Shown: piece by piece, positions 33,139 to 43,521 of the stretch | Numbering within the stretch: position 1 is the first letter of the stretch | How the letters are laid out: each line of letters begins with the position of its first letter | Made by a program: the position numbers and the translations under genes | Notes under the pieces: model-generated | Told to the model about the DNA's origin: nothing | The model's input: only the letters and a program-made list of their open reading frames with translations | The model's database searches: none | NCBI RefSeq assembly: GCF_002949795.1 | Contig: NZ_CP026692.1 | Span: 3,208,545-3,272,544 of the forward strand | Source: Nostoc sp. 'Lobaria pulmonaria (5183) cyanobiont' | Lineage (GTDB): Bacteria; Cyanobacteriota; Cyanobacteriia; Cyanobacteriales; Nostocaceae | Direction of reading: 5' to 3' | DNA: 64,000 bases

Positions 33139-33284
33139 TTTTGCCACTTGCTCCGGTACATTATCAGTACTATAAAAGCTTCCCGCAAAGCGTGTGTAGC
33201 AGCAAGTATCCTCCGAAGTTCTTTTCTAAGCAAGCCTTAGCTTAAACTTCTCCCCATCGTATTTTCTCTCACTGTTTCTGAGCA

Positions 33285-34139
33285 ATGTCAACCCCCGATC
33301 GACCTTTTGCCAGTTATCACCTTTGGTCTCTAGTTGCCCCAGCGACTGGGCAAGAACGCTGGCATTGCCAGATGAGACGGGGGTTTATCAAAGCACGGCA
33401 ACACGAACCACAAGTCAAAGCGCTTTTAGGGCAAGCCACCGCGCCCCAGCGGATTGGCATATTAGCTCAAAAAGGCATTTATGAGTTTCATCATCACAGG
33501 TATCTGTTGAAGCAAGCAGATGGTGTAGAAAGAGTTGCCCAGCTACTTAAATTAGGCAACTCAAGCGTTCAAGTCCAGCAACGTGTACTGCAAATTTTGC
33601 ACAAATATCACGATGCGCCGTTGCTTTTGGATAAAGATATTATCCAATTAACTCCGGGTGATGAAGGCTTTCCTAAACCGATAGTAGTTGAACAAGAAGA
33701 TTATTGCTTTCGCTTATATGCGGCTATGGACTGCGTTTTTATTGAGTCTGATAGCACTTTACATATTTTAGATTTCAAAACTGGTAAGTCCGCTTTTGAC
33801 AAACGACAAGCATTAGTTTATTTGCTAGCTGCTCGTTATCTTTACCCGGAACGGCAAGCTGTTGCATCATTTTATAATTTAGAAATATGTAAAAGATCTG
33901 AGTTAATTAGTATCAATAATAATGAATTAGAATCATTAAAATTTGAGTTAGCGAATGTTGCCCACAAGCACCAGCACGATTTGCAAAAATATCAGGAAGA
34001 AACTAGTAATTTCAGTAAAGTTTTTCCTCCCAATCCTGGCTCTCACTGCCGCTTTTGCCCATTTAACTCAATCTGTGACTTTGCCGATTTTAAGCAGCAT
34101 CAATCATATCCATTGCCAAGTTTAAGAGTTAATAGCTAA
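33285..34139 (+). CDS. PD-(D/E)XK nuclease-like protein with Fe-S cluster motif
   Basis: A 284-residue protein resembling RecB-family/Cas4-type nucleases. Catalytic motif parts are DCVFIESDSTLHILDFKTGK, which gives the D...DxK of the nuclease fold, and a following QALVYLLAARYLYP helix. The C-terminal CRFCPFNSIC supplies three cysteines and Cys28 near the N-terminus may be the fourth, as in Cas4/AddB-type iron-sulphur nucleases. The role is unknown; no Cas or recombination partner is nearby, so it is not part of a CRISPR locus. It is divergent from the phosphohexomutase gene. Confidence 0.82.
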   Translation: MSTPDRPFASYHLWSLVAPATGQERWHCQMRRGFIKARQHEPQVKALLGQATAPQRIGILAQKGIYEFHHHRYLLKQADGVERVAQLLKLGNSSVQVQQRVLQILHKYHDAPLLLDKDIIQLTPGDEGFPKPIVVEQEDYCFRLYAAMDCVFIESDSTLHILDFKTGKSAFDKRQALVYLLAARYLYPERQAVASFYNLEICKRSELISINNNELESLKFELANVAHKHQHDLQKYQEETSNFSKVFPPNPGSHCRFCPFNSICDFADFKQHQSYPLPSLRVNS

Positions 34140-34326
34140 TAGGGAAAGTGAGAAAGAATTTACAATGTTCGCTTTTAGTAGACATCGCATTCCAAGTAAA
34201 CACCTGAAAATATTGTCTGACAAGTATTTATAATCAGGAATTTCAATGTGTCTGATTTACGTCTTTCTCTTCTTAAATCTCTAAGAAACATCTGCTAAAT
34301 CCTCGTATTTTTACTGCTTAAAGTTA

Positions 34327-34677
34327 GAAGGCTATCCAGTTCATACGGTTGTAGTGGATTTTTTAGCACGTTTTGGGGGTTTACGGGTAATATATCCTCA
34401 CCCCCGTGTTTTTCAAACCACTGATGAGTTCTGTATTAATCCGATGGTTGCTGCTGCCCATATCTGTCTAGAAAGGGTGAGGGAAGACTATGATGAGCGC
34501 TTAGGTGCGCCGCTTTGCGTCATCGGTGAAGCTTTCGACTATCACATGACTCTAATGATGGATTCAAACGGTAAAGTATACGCAGGCTACGACGACACAT
34601 TAATTCGTGTAGGGGACTCTGGAATTGATGCCATTGAAGCTATTTGTAGCGGAAGGCATAAGGCAGAAGTACAGTAA
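34327..34677 (+). pseudogene. N-terminally truncated SUKH-3 immunity-like protein
   Basis: A SUKH-3-like domain with the same sequence plan as the intact gene 180 bases downstream: EGYPVHTVVVDFLARFGGLR, DEFCINPMVAAAHI, RLGAPLCVIGEAFDYHMTLM and DDTLIRVGDSGIDAIEAICS. The first about 30 residues of the domain are missing; the frame is open back to about 34283 but has no ATG, only a GTG at 34354. It is probably a degraded duplicate. A shortened product from the GTG is possible. Confidence 0.7.
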
Positions 34678-34852
34678 TGCCAAAACTTAAACGAGAAAAA
34701 GCATCGATAAAAATAGTTCCCCGCAAGATGCTGCGCCTACTCCTTGAACAAGCGCAGCACACAGCAACTGACAACTGACTTTGGGGGATCTCCCTCCGCA
34801 TTAGATGAAGGCAACATATAGGATTTAGAAATCCATACAGTAACAATTACTT

Positions 34853-35302
34853 ATGGCAGTATTTTCAGCAGAAACAAGAGCATTGCTACAACAGGCAAGA
34901 TGGAGCGAAGACCGTTGTGTGAATACAAGCGAATACGAGAAAAGCTTGCAGTCAGAAGGGTATCCTATTCATGCAGTTGTAGTGGATTTTCTAAGGCAGT
35001 TTGGGGGCTTACGAGTGGTACACCCACATCATCGCCTTAGAGAAGAAAAGGACGAATTTTACATTAATCCAACGGTTACTGCTTCACATATCTATCCTGA
35101 AAGGGTTGAAGATTACAGTGAGCGGGTAGGTGCTCCGCTTTGCATAATCGGCGAGGCTTTCAGCTATCATATGACTTTAGTGATGGCTCAAGATGGTAAA
35201 GTATACGCAGGCTACGATGACACATTGATTCATGTAGGGAACTCTGGAATTGATGCCATTGAAGCCCTTTGCAGCGGAAGGGATATGCCAGAAGTACCTT
35301 GA
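34853..35302 (+). CDS. SUKH-3 domain immunity-like protein
   Basis: A complete 149-residue protein of the SUKH-3 family, whose members are immunity proteins against polymorphic toxins. Features are the helical N-terminus AETRALLQQARWSEDR, FLRQFGGLRVVHPHH, APLCIIGEAFSYHMTLVM and GKVYAGYDDTLIHVG. The paralog upstream is truncated. No toxin gene with a recognised effector domain lies nearby, so this is an orphan immunity gene. The ATG at 34853 is clear. Confidence 0.85.
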   Translation: MAVFSAETRALLQQARWSEDRCVNTSEYEKSLQSEGYPIHAVVVDFLRQFGGLRVVHPHHRLREEKDEFYINPTVTASHIYPERVEDYSERVGAPLCIIGEAFSYHMTLVMAQDGKVYAGYDDTLIHVGNSGIDAIEALCSGRDMPEVP

Positions 35303-35402
35303 CACAAAGCCTAGTTTTGGTTCAGAGGAAGCGGATAGTGGCAGAAGCAAAGTATCGCAGCTATAGCTTTGCAATAGAGATATCCTTTGGGGCTAAATTA
35401 AT

Positions 35403-35726
35403 ATGCCAGACGATTACCATTTACTTAAACTTGGTGGTTTGACATCGCTAATTACAAGTGTAAATGTGTCTCTATGGGGAAACGAAGTATCAGTTGAATG
35501 TGTGTACGATCCTACCGAGGATCGCTTGCCTTATGTGCTAGTTTTTCAGGAGTGTCATGACATAAGGTGGAGTGTGCATGACTCAGAGGAAGTACATGAA
35601 CTAGAAGCTGATCTCATCGGCTTTTCTATCGGTGCAGAATCCCATAAGAAAGCTGCTGTAATTACCACAGACATCTTTGAACTATCTATAATTTACGGCA
35701 GTTTTGTTCTTCAAAAAAATCGGTAA
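35403..35726 (+). CDS. Small hypothetical protein in an immunity-gene cluster
   Basis: Not recognised. The 107-residue protein is beta-rich and acidic: GGLTSLITSVNVSLWGNEVS, LPYVLVFQECHDIRW and HELEADLIGFSIGAE. Its size, strand and place between SUKH-3 genes and a tandem-domain protein suggest another immunity-type gene, but there is no family evidence. Confidence 0.5.
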   Translation: MPDDYHLLKLGGLTSLITSVNVSLWGNEVSVECVYDPTEDRLPYVLVFQECHDIRWSVHDSEEVHELEADLIGFSIGAESHKKAAVITTDIFELSIIYGSFVLQKNR

Positions 35727-35802
35727 TAAGCAGAGAGTAGTAAGGTGTGTTATGCCGTAGCCTAACATACCCAACTCGCTAAATTCAATTGGAGTAATCA
35801 AT

Positions 35803-36495
35803 ATGAGGAATCTATCTAGACTTCTCCAAGAGATTAAAGATAACCCAGTCATATACATAGATAAGCCATCAATTACTTGCCTTGATTTCTTTGTCGGGGG
35901 GTATTTAAGTCAACTAAGTAACTTAGGATTAACTCCCGAAGGCTACCCGATGGAAGGATTTAATGAATGGATGCAAGAAAGAGCAAAAACTAATATAACT
36001 CAATCTTGGCTTGAGATAATTCTGTTTCTTTCTAGTAGTGAAAAAGATGCTTTCTATATGTTTTTTGAACTTTTTAAAAAGTTCAAAAAGCAGAAAAATA
36101 ATTCAAAAACTCAAGAAAGTGAAGATGTTTTAAGGCTTCGTCAGGATTTGATGTTTCCTCGGTTTGATATTTACAAGGAGATTCTAGGTGCTATAAAGAA
36201 AAGACCAGGAATGTATCTAGGAACTAGTTCAATTACTAGACTAGATATGCTTTTGCGAGGATACAGTTTTGCTCGAAGAGAAGTTGGCGTACCTCCAACT
36301 GAGCCAGAAAGGGAATTTGAGGGGTTTCAATCATGGATTGAAGAAAAATATGGAATTAACTCAGGTCAGTCATGGGCTAAGATAATCCTTTTCTATTCTG
36401 TAGATGAGCATGAGGCACTACAGAAATTTTTTGAATTGTTTGAAGAATACTTGAATAGGAATAAGAGTTTAGGAGTAGAGGAAAATTGTGGTTAA
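35803..36495 (+). CDS. Tandem-repeat protein with two about 100-residue domains (immunity-like)
   Basis: A 230-residue protein with two copies of one domain: residues about 1-100 and about 118-222. The second is the better preserved: IKKRPGMYLGTSSITRLDML, then EGFQSWIEEKYGI and GQSWAKIILFYSVDEHEALQKFF. The first has DNPVIYIDKPSITCLDFF, FNEWMQERAK and QSWLEIILFLSSSEKDAFYMF. This RPxMYLG...SW.KIILFYS domain is, from memory, common among small proteins in polymorphic-toxin immunity regions. Fusion of two copies in one chain is notable. Confidence 0.65.
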   Translation: MRNLSRLLQEIKDNPVIYIDKPSITCLDFFVGGYLSQLSNLGLTPEGYPMEGFNEWMQERAKTNITQSWLEIILFLSSSEKDAFYMFFELFKKFKKQKNNSKTQESEDVLRLRQDLMFPRFDIYKEILGAIKKRPGMYLGTSSITRLDMLLRGYSFARREVGVPPTEPEREFEGFQSWIEEKYGINSGQSWAKIILFYSVDEHEALQKFFELFEEYLNRNKSLGVEENCG

Positions 36496-36567
36496 GCAGA
36501 GAGTTTTAAGGTGCGTTAGCCTACGGCATAACACACCCTACTCACTTTCTCGTAGTCTTTCTCGAAT

Positions 36568-38238
36568 TCAAAAGTCCGGTAATTCTTTAAGAATTGTGAA
36601 CCGAATATGATTAATCGCCAAATCACCGATGGGGATATCTTGTTTAGTTAGCCGCGCACCTTGACTTGTCACGGTTTCAAAGGTGATGCCTTTGCCAATT
36701 TCAATGTGATACCAGCATAAGCCCATAAAAAAGCGCGTCGGATAAGGGCCACCTTCAGCTACATCGTCAGGATTTGATTCCATTGGCAACCAGCCAAAAT
36801 TCGGGACGTAAAATTCTAACCAAACATGATTAAAGTCGGGTTGTAGCGGTACTCCTACTAAGTCACTATGGGGAGGACATTTGTACCTGCCTACGGTGCG
36901 GCAGGGAATGCCATTTAAACGGGATAGAGCAAGTAAAACACCGACATATTCGCCACAGGAACCAACGCCCCGCTCTAAAACTGTATCTGGTGGATCAATG
37001 TAAGGTTTAATACCGTAGGACAACTGATCATAGACGTAGTTGCGGATGCTGTGCATTTTCCGCAGCACATTGGTTTCAGAACCAATCGCTTCTCTGGCGG
37101 AACGGCGAACAATGGTACTATCCATTGCTAAATCGTCGTCATCCACTAGGTAGCGTGTTTGTAATTCTGGGGACAGTTCCGGTATATTTTCCACATCTCT
37201 AGGTGTGATGCGGTACTTAATCCCTCGAACTTCCAAAAGTGCTTTCCAGCCAAATATATGCCGTTCTCCTGGTGCAAGAGAATCAAATTTAAAGACTGCT
37301 ACACGTTGCCCCTCTATCACTTCTTCGGTAAAAGGTATACCAATAGGTTCAACGTGTTTCACCTTTTGACGCTCAGTTTCCGATGGTAGGGCGATGCGCC
37401 ATTCGACATCAGGTAAATAAACCTCGTCTAGAGGTGCAATTTCCTCTGCATAAGACATTTCAATCAGATAGCCGTTAGAGAGGGCGTAACGCTTATCTGG
37501 CTGGTAATGATAATACAGAGGATGAATAAAAGTGCGATCGCGGAATGTTAGCTCATGACTCGGATCGGCATTGGGGTTATCCCGAATATAAGGCTCCTCT
37601 GAGGCGTAGGCGACGTAAATACTTTCTTTGCCTGTTTCCTCATTTTTATGTATTGCTATGCCTGTGGGACATTCAAAGGGTGTCAGGACGCTGAATTGCA
37701 GCTCTCCCGTGGCTCTATCCATCGCGTAAACTGATTGTTCGGTGCGATCGCAAATCCAGAGCATTTCTTGGTTGACTGCCAAATTCTCTATCCCAACTCC
37801 AGGGGCATAAAATCTGGTAATCTCTTTTCGCGTTTCGCGGTCAAAAACCAGAATGTAGCCCAGCCTTTGACAACTGACATAAACTGTTGTTTCCCAAACA
37901 GCAACACCATCAGCTGCATAAGGCAATGTTACAAAATGTTCCAGATCCAAAGCATTGAGCTTGCACAAATAAACACTATTTTCTCGGCTTACCCACAGGG
38001 TATCATCCCACACCGCTAGACCCGTGACATCGGTAAATTCTTCAACTTGATGGGGATTGAGAATTTTGCTGTTGTCAGAGGTGGGATCGATCTCCAGTAG
38101 ATGTCCTTTAATACTGTCAATGGCAATCAATCTATCTTTAATGAAAGTAATGCCACACAGGGCAGCAGCAGTAAGCGGTCGAATTGTTCTTTGCCCAAAC
38201 ATTTGGCTAACGGTCAAAGTGGGGAGTGCAAAACTCAT
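36568..38238 (-). CDS. Beta-propeller protein with C-terminal transglutaminase-like domain
   Basis: A protein of about 556 residues, best started at MSFALPTLTV (38238); the frame runs to 38292. The N-terminal about 220 residues are YVTN/NHL-like propeller repeats (FIKDRLIAIDSIKGHLLEID, AVWDDTLWVSRENSVYL). A middle beta-domain follows, then a transglutaminase-like domain with the catalytic core GVGSCGEYVGVLLALSRLNG (Cys), DFNHVWLEFYVPNFG (His) and MESNPDD (Asp). Transglutaminase-like domains of this kind are usually peptidases. There is no signal peptide, so the protein is probably cytoplasmic. Confidence 0.82.
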   Translation of the reverse strand: MSFALPTLTVSQMFGQRTIRPLTAAALCGITFIKDRLIAIDSIKGHLLEIDPTSDNSKILNPHQVEEFTDVTGLAVWDDTLWVSRENSVYLCKLNALDLEHFVTLPYAADGVAVWETTVYVSCQRLGYILVFDRETRKEITRFYAPGVGIENLAVNQEMLWICDRTEQSVYAMDRATGELQFSVLTPFECPTGIAIHKNEETGKESIYVAYASEEPYIRDNPNADPSHELTFRDRTFIHPLYYHYQPDKRYALSNGYLIEMSYAEEIAPLDEVYLPDVEWRIALPSETERQKVKHVEPIGIPFTEEVIEGQRVAVFKFDSLAPGERHIFGWKALLEVRGIKYRITPRDVENIPELSPELQTRYLVDDDDLAMDSTIVRRSAREAIGSETNVLRKMHSIRNYVYDQLSYGIKPYIDPPDTVLERGVGSCGEYVGVLLALSRLNGIPCRTVGRYKCPPHSDLVGVPLQPDFNHVWLEFYVPNFGWLPMESNPDDVAEGGPYPTRFFMGLCWYHIEIGKGITFETVTSQGARLTKQDIPIGDLAINHIRFTILKELPDF

Positions 38239-38292
38239 AAAACCTTGTGGTAAGTGTAAAAAACCCTCACCTTTAGGTAGGGGAGGAAACAT

Positions 38293-38677
38293 GACTCAAG
38301 CGGTTTTAGCGTGGTAACACCAATTGCTTGAGATGGAAAAATCCTAGTCGAGCAATGGCTTTGCCGATTGGGGTGGATGAAGAGTGCTGAGTTAAAAGAC
38401 TACCCACAATGGGCGTTGCTCTTACCAAGTACATCAATTAGTGGTTCTCGATCGCCACGTTTACAGCGGGGTACTAATAATTATCGGTACAATGTGTTCC
38501 GAAAAACTCTTTCGTGAGAAATAATACTATGTTAAAAGAGGAGGAATTTACAAATATTAAGAATTACATATACACTCATACAACTGGGCGATCAGCTTAA
38601 TGTAACTTTAGAAGATGGAATTCCTGCCATCACTAAATTATGATCGAATTTTGTAACCATTTGCTGTGACCTACACG
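38293..38677. other. Divergent spacer before the P-type ATPase gene
   Basis: About 380 bases between divergent genes hold no recognisable gene or RNA. An AGAGGAGGAATTTAC sequence at 38537-38551 looks like a ribosome-binding site, but no long reading frame follows it. Confidence 0.35.
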
Positions 38678-41536
38678 ATGTCTGCTAATTCTCTGCCTGA
38701 AGGTGCCGCCGTTTGGCATAGTTTAGAAGTTGATAAAGCGCTAGACCTGCTTGATAGTAACGCAGACAGCGGCTTAACACCCCAAGAAATTCAACAGAGA
38801 TTACAAAAATACGGCCCCAACGAACTTGAAGAAACTGCGGGCCGTAGTGCTTGGGAAATTCTGCTGGATCAGTTCAAGAACATTATGTTGTTGATGCTGA
38901 TTGGCGTAGCTCTCATTTCTGGGTTTTTAGATTTGATGGCTTTGCGGGAGGGCAGATTAAAGCCTGGTGAAGTGCCATTTAAAGATACGATCGCAATTTT
39001 AGCAATTGTTATTCTCAATGGCATACTCGGCTACGTCCAAGAAAGCCGTGCCGAAAAAGCCCTAGCAGCCTTGAAAAAAATGACTTCTCCCTTAGTGCGG
39101 GTGATCCGCGACACCAGACTGGTGGAGATAGCAGCTAAAGAACTAGTTCCAGGGGATGTAATGCTGCTAGAAGCTGGGATGCAGATAGCCGCAGATGGAC
39201 GCTTGATCGAACAGTCTAATTTACAAGTACGTGAGTCGGCATTGACTGGTGAAGCGGAAGCGGTGAATAAACAGGCATCATTAAAATTGCCGGAGGAAAC
39301 ATCATTAGGCGATCGCTTAAATGTTGTCTTTCAAGGAACTGAAGTAGTCCAAGGACGTGCCAAGGTTCTGGTGACTAACACCGCAATGACTACAGAACTG
39401 GGTAAAATTGCTGCGATGTTGCAGGCGGTGGAAAGTGAACCGACGCCATTACAGCAGCGGATGACTCAACTGGGTAATGTCCTGGTTACAGGTTCTTTAA
39501 TTCTCGTGGCGATCGTCGTCGTGGGCGGTGTCATTAAGGACGGAGGTTTTAAAAACATCCAAGAACTCTTGGAAGTTTCCTTGAGTATGGCGGTTGCTGT
39601 AGTGCCAGAAGGTTTACCCGCTGTAATTACCGTCACCTTGGCACTGGGAACCCAGCGAATGGTGCGCCAAAATGCCTTGATTCGCAAATTGCCAGCAGTG
39701 GAAACGTTGGGTTCTGTAACTACCATCTGCTCTGATAAAACCGGCACCCTGACTCAAAATAAAATGGTGGTGCAATCGATTTCCACCAATAATAAAACTT
39801 TTCGCGTCACCGGCGAAGGTTATGCTCCCACAGGAGACTTTCAGTTAAATGGTCAAAAAATTTCCCTAGAGGAGTCTCCAGAAATCTCCGCGTTATCAGT
39901 CGCCTGTGCTGTTTGTAATGACTCGGTGTTGCAAAAAGAACAAGGTGAATGGGCAATTTTGGGAGATCCGACTGAGGGGGCATTACTCACCCTGGCGGGA
40001 AAAGCCGGAATCGAAAAAGACCAGTGGAACAGTAAGTTACCTCGCGTTGCGGAGTTCCCCTTTTCCTCAGAACGTAAACGGATGAGCGCGATCGCTCAGG
40101 TGGAGGGAGTTGCCACAGGTGAAGCATTTTCGAGAGGTGTTGACCCTGCGATCGCCGGTTTTCTGCAATCTGAACCTTATTTAATGTTTACCAAAGGTTC
40201 TCCAGAGTTAACCCTGGCACGTTGCACTCAGATTCATTTGGGTAATGACACAGGCCGCTTGACCGAAGAACAACGCCAGAAAATTTTGGCAGAAAATGAC
40301 CAAATGGCGAGTAAAGGTTTACGGGTGCTAGGTTTTGCCTACAAACCCCTGGTGGAGATTCCCCCAGAAGGTTCAGACGAAACATCTGAGCAAGATTTAG
40401 TCTGGCTGGGATTGGTGGGAATGCTAGATGCACCACGCCCAGAAGTCAGGGCATCTGTGCAAGAGTGCCGAGAAGCAGGTATTCGCCCAGTGATGATTAC
40501 TGGCGACCACCAATTAACAGCACGAGCGATCGCTACCGATTTGGGAATTGCCCAAGAAGGCGATCGCCTGCTTACAGGTCAAGAATTGCAACGCATGACT
40601 GACCAGGAATTAGAGCAAAACGTTGACTTGGTGAGCATCTATGCCAGAGTTTCCCCAGAACACAAACTGCGAATTGTCCAAGCACTGCAACGCCGGGGTC
40701 GATTTGTGGCGATGACAGGCGATGGTGTCAACGATGCTCCAGCCCTCAAACAAGCCGACATCGGTATTGCAATGGGCATTACTGGCACTGATGTCAGTAA
40801 AGAAGCCAGTGACATGGTGTTACTTGATGACAACTTCGCCACCATTGTCAGCGCCACCAAGGAAGGCAGAGTTGTTTATACCAACATCCGCCGCTTTATT
40901 AAATACATCTTGGGCAGTAACATTGGTGAAGTTCTCACAATTGCCGCCGCACCTTTAATCGGCTTGGGAGGCGTTCCCCTGACTCCCTTACAAATTTTGT
41001 GGATGAACTTGGTGACAGATGGTTTACCAGCCTTAGCATTAGCTGTGGAACCTCCAGAACCAGATGTCATGCAACGTCCGCCTTTTAGTCCCCGCGAAAG
41101 TATTTTCGCTAGGGGATTGGGTTCTTATATGATTCGTATTGGCATCATCTTTGCCATTATTACCATTGCTTTAATGTGGTGGGCTTATCAACATACCCAT
41201 GCTGCTGGGTATCAGGGAAATCCCGAAGCTTGGAAAACAATGGTATTTACTACCTTGTGTATTGCCCAAATGGGTCATGCGATCGCTATTCGCTCCAACA
41301 ACCGACTGACCATTGAGATGAATCCCTTCTCCAATATCTTTGTACTAGCGGCTGTTGTCGTCACCACGATTTTGCAGCTGATGCTAGTTTATGTCCCACC
41401 TCTGCGAGATTTCTTTGGTACTCACTACCTGAATATGCAAGAGTTGGGGGTTTGTATTGGTTTCAGTGCTTTAATGTTTGTCTGGATTGAAGCGGAGAAG
41501 ATATTTTTGCGGATTATGGGCAAGAAGGCCGTTTGA
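38678..41536 (+). CDS. P-type Ca2+/cation-transporting ATPase (P2-type, PacL-like)
   Basis: A P2-type ATPase of about 952 residues, exporting Ca2+ or a related cation. Motifs in order are the actuator TGEAEAV (LTGEAE), the membrane-helix-4 [20 protein letters not shown] with the PEGL ion site, the phosphorylation motif [14 protein letters not shown], the nucleotide site KGSPE, and the hinge [20 protein letters not shown]. The PEGL motif supports Ca2+-type specificity. The start is the ATG at 38678 (MSANSLPEG), with an in-frame GTG four codons upstream. The N-domain carries a loop of about 25 residues rich in Gly and Glu. It is followed by a palindromic repeat. Confidence 0.93.
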   Translation: MSANSLPEGAAVWHSLEVDKALDLLDSNADSGLTPQEIQQRLQKYGPNELEETAGRSAWEILLDQFKNIMLLMLIGVALISGFLDLMALREGRLKPGEVPFKDTIAILAIVILNGILGYVQESRAEKALAALKKMTSPLVRVIRDTRLVEIAAKELVPGDVMLLEAGMQIAADGRLIEQSNLQVRESALTGEAEAVNKQASLKLPEETSLGDRLNVVFQGTEVVQGRAKVLVTNTAMTTELGKIAAMLQAVESEPTPLQQRMTQLGNVLVTGSLILVAIVVVGGVIKDGGFKNIQELLEVSLSMAVAVVPEGLPAVITVTLALGTQRMVRQNALIRKLPAVETLGSVTTICSDKTGTLTQNKMVVQSISTNNKTFRVTGEGYAPTGDFQLNGQKISLEESPEISALSVACAVCNDSVLQKEQGEWAILGDPTEGALLTLAGKAGIEKDQWNSKLPRVAEFPFSSERKRMSAIAQVEGVATGEAFSRGVDPAIAGFLQSEPYLMFTKGSPELTLARCTQIHLGNDTGRLTEEQRQKILAENDQMASKGLRVLGFAYKPLVEIPPEGSDETSEQDLVWLGLVGMLDAPRPEVRASVQECREAGIRPVMITGDHQLTARAIATDLGIAQEGDRLLTGQELQRMTDQELEQNVDLVSIYARVSPEHKLRIVQALQRRGRFVAMTGDGVNDAPALKQADIGIAMGITGTDVSKEASDMVLLDDNFATIVSATKEGRVVYTNIRRFIKYILGSNIGEVLTIAAAPLIGLGGVPLTPLQILWMNLVTDGLPALALAVEPPEPDVMQRPPFSPRESIFARGLGSYMIRIGIIFAIITIALMWWAYQHTHAAGYQGNPEAWKTMVFTTLCIAQMGHAIAIRSNNRLTIEMNPFSNIFVLAAVVVTTILQLMLVYVPPLRDFFGTHYLNMQELGVCIGFSALMFVWIEAEKIFLRIMGKKAV

Positions 41537-41554
41537 AAAAGTGAGGAGTTATTA

Positions 41555-41582
41555 GTAGAGACGCGATTAATCGCGTCTCTAC
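41555..41582. repeat. 28-bp perfect palindrome (GTAGAGACGCGATT family)
   Basis: GTAGAGACGCGATT followed by its exact complement. This dispersed Nostoc palindrome sits just after the ATPase gene and can form a hairpin that may help end transcription. CTAACTCC repeats follow at about 41620-41670. Confidence 0.8.
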
Positions 41583-41674
41583 AGCAGTTATGAGTTACTA
41601 AGATATGAGTTTTCAATTCCTAACTCCTAACTGCTAACTCCTAACTCTTACCTCCTCGCCCCTAACTTTTCTCT

Positions 41675-42799
41675 ATGTACCTAAAAACTCTAAACCTCCG
41701 ACAATTTCGCAATTATCAAGACCAAAAGGTTGAGTTTACTGCTGCCAAAACGATTTTGGTAGGTAATAATGCTCAAGGAAAGTCAAATTTGTTGGAGGCG
41801 GTGGAGTTACTGGCGACATTGCGATCGCACCGCATGACCCGCGATCGCGATTTAGTTCAAGAAGGGGAAGCCATAGCTCAAATTAATGCCACCCTTGAGC
41901 GACAAACAGGTGTTAGTGACCTGACCTTGACCTTGCGCCGTAATGGTCGCCGTAGCGTTGCTCTCAATGGCGAATCGATCCGCCGTCAAATGGACTTTCT
42001 CGGCGTTCTCAATGCAGTCCAATTTTCCAGCCTGGATTTAGAACTAGTACGTGGCGGTCCCGAAGGTCGCCGTAACTGGTTAGATACATTATTAATTCAA
42101 CTGGAACCAGTTTATGCTCACATTTTGCAGCAGTATAATCATGTATTACGCCAGCGCAATGCCTTTTTAAAACGCCATGTAGAGACGTTAGATGCAACAT
42201 CTTTACAATCAGAACTAGCGCTGTGGGATGCACAGTTAGCTACTACAGGAACTAGGGTAATTAGACGACGCGATCGCGCCATTCAAAGATTAGCTCCCAT
42301 TGCTACCACCTGGCACGGCAGTATCAGTGGCAGTACAGAAATTCTCCAAATCAAGTATGTGCCTAATATTCCTTTAGAGGATAACCAGCCAGAAGAAGTA
42401 CAGCAAGCTTTTTTAGCAAAAATTCAGCAGCGAGCCGTTGCTGAAATGCACCAAGGTACTACCCTTGTCGGCCCGCATCGAGACGAAATAGAATTAACTA
42501 TTAACCAGACACCCGCTCGTCAATATGGTTCTCAAGGTCAGCAACGAACGCTGGTTCTAGCTTTAAAATTAGCCGAATTACAATTAATTGAAGAAGTCGT
42601 TAAAGAGCCACCATTACTATTGCTGGATGATGTTCTTGCCGAACTAGATTTATCCCGCCAAAATCAATTGCTTGATGCCATTCAAGACCGCTTTCAAACC
42701 CTGATTACTACTACTCACTTGGGTTCTTTTGATTCCCAATGGTTGAAGTCATCGCAAATTATTTTCGTGAAAGCAGGAGAATTAACAATGAAAAATTAA
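41675..42799 (+). CDS. recF: DNA replication/repair protein RecF
   Basis: RecF of 374 residues, an SMC-like ATPase that helps load RecA at gapped DNA through RecOR. It has the Walker A motif [19 protein letters not shown] near the N-terminus, the family segment GPHRDEIEL, the signature [19 protein letters not shown], the Walker [13 protein letters not shown] and a final TTTHLGSF. The N-terminal opening [16 protein letters not shown] is typical. The ATG at 41675 is preceded by a weak site. It is solitary, not beside dnaN, as is usual in cyanobacteria. Confidence 0.95.
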   Translation: MYLKTLNLRQFRNYQDQKVEFTAAKTILVGNNAQGKSNLLEAVELLATLRSHRMTRDRDLVQEGEAIAQINATLERQTGVSDLTLTLRRNGRRSVALNGESIRRQMDFLGVLNAVQFSSLDLELVRGGPEGRRNWLDTLLIQLEPVYAHILQQYNHVLRQRNAFLKRHVETLDATSLQSELALWDAQLATTGTRVIRRRDRAIQRLAPIATTWHGSISGSTEILQIKYVPNIPLEDNQPEEVQQAFLAKIQQRAVAEMHQGTTLVGPHRDEIELTINQTPARQYGSQGQQRTLVLALKLAELQLIEEVVKEPPLLLLDDVLAELDLSRQNQLLDAIQDRFQTLITTTHLGSFDSQWLKSSQIIFVKAGELTMKN

Positions 42800-43050
42800 A
42801 AATTTATATAAAGATCAATACGCTTGGGTTAAGGGTTATTGGTGTAGATAATTGGTCTTTCAAGACACAATTTATCGCGTCTCTACATCGGGGTTTTGTT
42901 GCTCATTCTGAACTGTATTGATTTAAAGATATTTTCATCGAAATATCACGAGGCAGGTTAAAACCCCACTCCTCGTGGGTGGCTTGATTTAATTGCGAAT
43001 TGCGAATTGGTTTCATACAAGAATTTATAGCATCCATCTGTATGCCTCTA

Positions 43051-43521
43051 CTATGATTTTTTTTGATGTTTTTCTAACCTTTTAAAAACGTTGAGAACTA
43101 AAAAAGTCAGCATAGCACTGATTAATCCTAACTGCCATAAACCACAGCCAGCAGCAATTCCCAATGCAGATGAAACCCAAATAGCCGCTGCTGAGGTGAG
43201 TCCGTGAATTTCAAGTTGCTGTGATTCTTGGGAAGATTGGCGTACAATTTCTCCAGCACCAAGAAATCCTACACCAGCTGCAATCCCTTGAATCACGCGG
43301 CTAAGTGCATCAGGACTAGCAGCTTGTAGTCCTCCTGTTTGCATGATTATCAAGATAAATAAGGCTGAACCTAAACTCACCAGCATGTGAGTTCTTAAAC
43401 CAGCTGGTTTGCGCCTAATTTGGCGTTCTAAGCCGATGATTGCTCCAATAAGCAATGCAGTACATAGCCGGAAGCTGATATTCAGCCAATCATCAGTTGC
43501 AAGGTAGTAAGTGTTTGCCAA
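43051..43521 (-). CDS. MgtC/SapB family membrane protein
   Basis: MgtC/SapB-family protein of 156 residues with four to five membrane helices. The signature is RLCTALLIGAIIGLERQIRR, then PAGLRTHMLVSLGSALFILI and GFLGAGEIVRQ. MgtC-type proteins influence magnesium, acid and ATP homeostasis. The protein is short and lacks the C-terminal soluble ACT-like domain found in pathogen MgtC. It stands alone in an AT-rich region. Confidence 0.88.
   Translation of the reverse strand: MANTYYLATDDWLNISFRLCTALLIGAIIGLERQIRRKPAGLRTHMLVSLGSALFILIIMQTGGLQAASPDALSRVIQGIAAGVGFLGAGEIVRQSSQESQQLEIHGLTSAAAIWVSSALGIAAGCGLWQLGLISAMLTFLVLNVFKRLEKHQKKS

Noticed and set aside
33285..34139. Cas4 of a CRISPR-Cas locus
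   Set aside because: No cas1, cas2, other cas genes or repeat array is present in the window.
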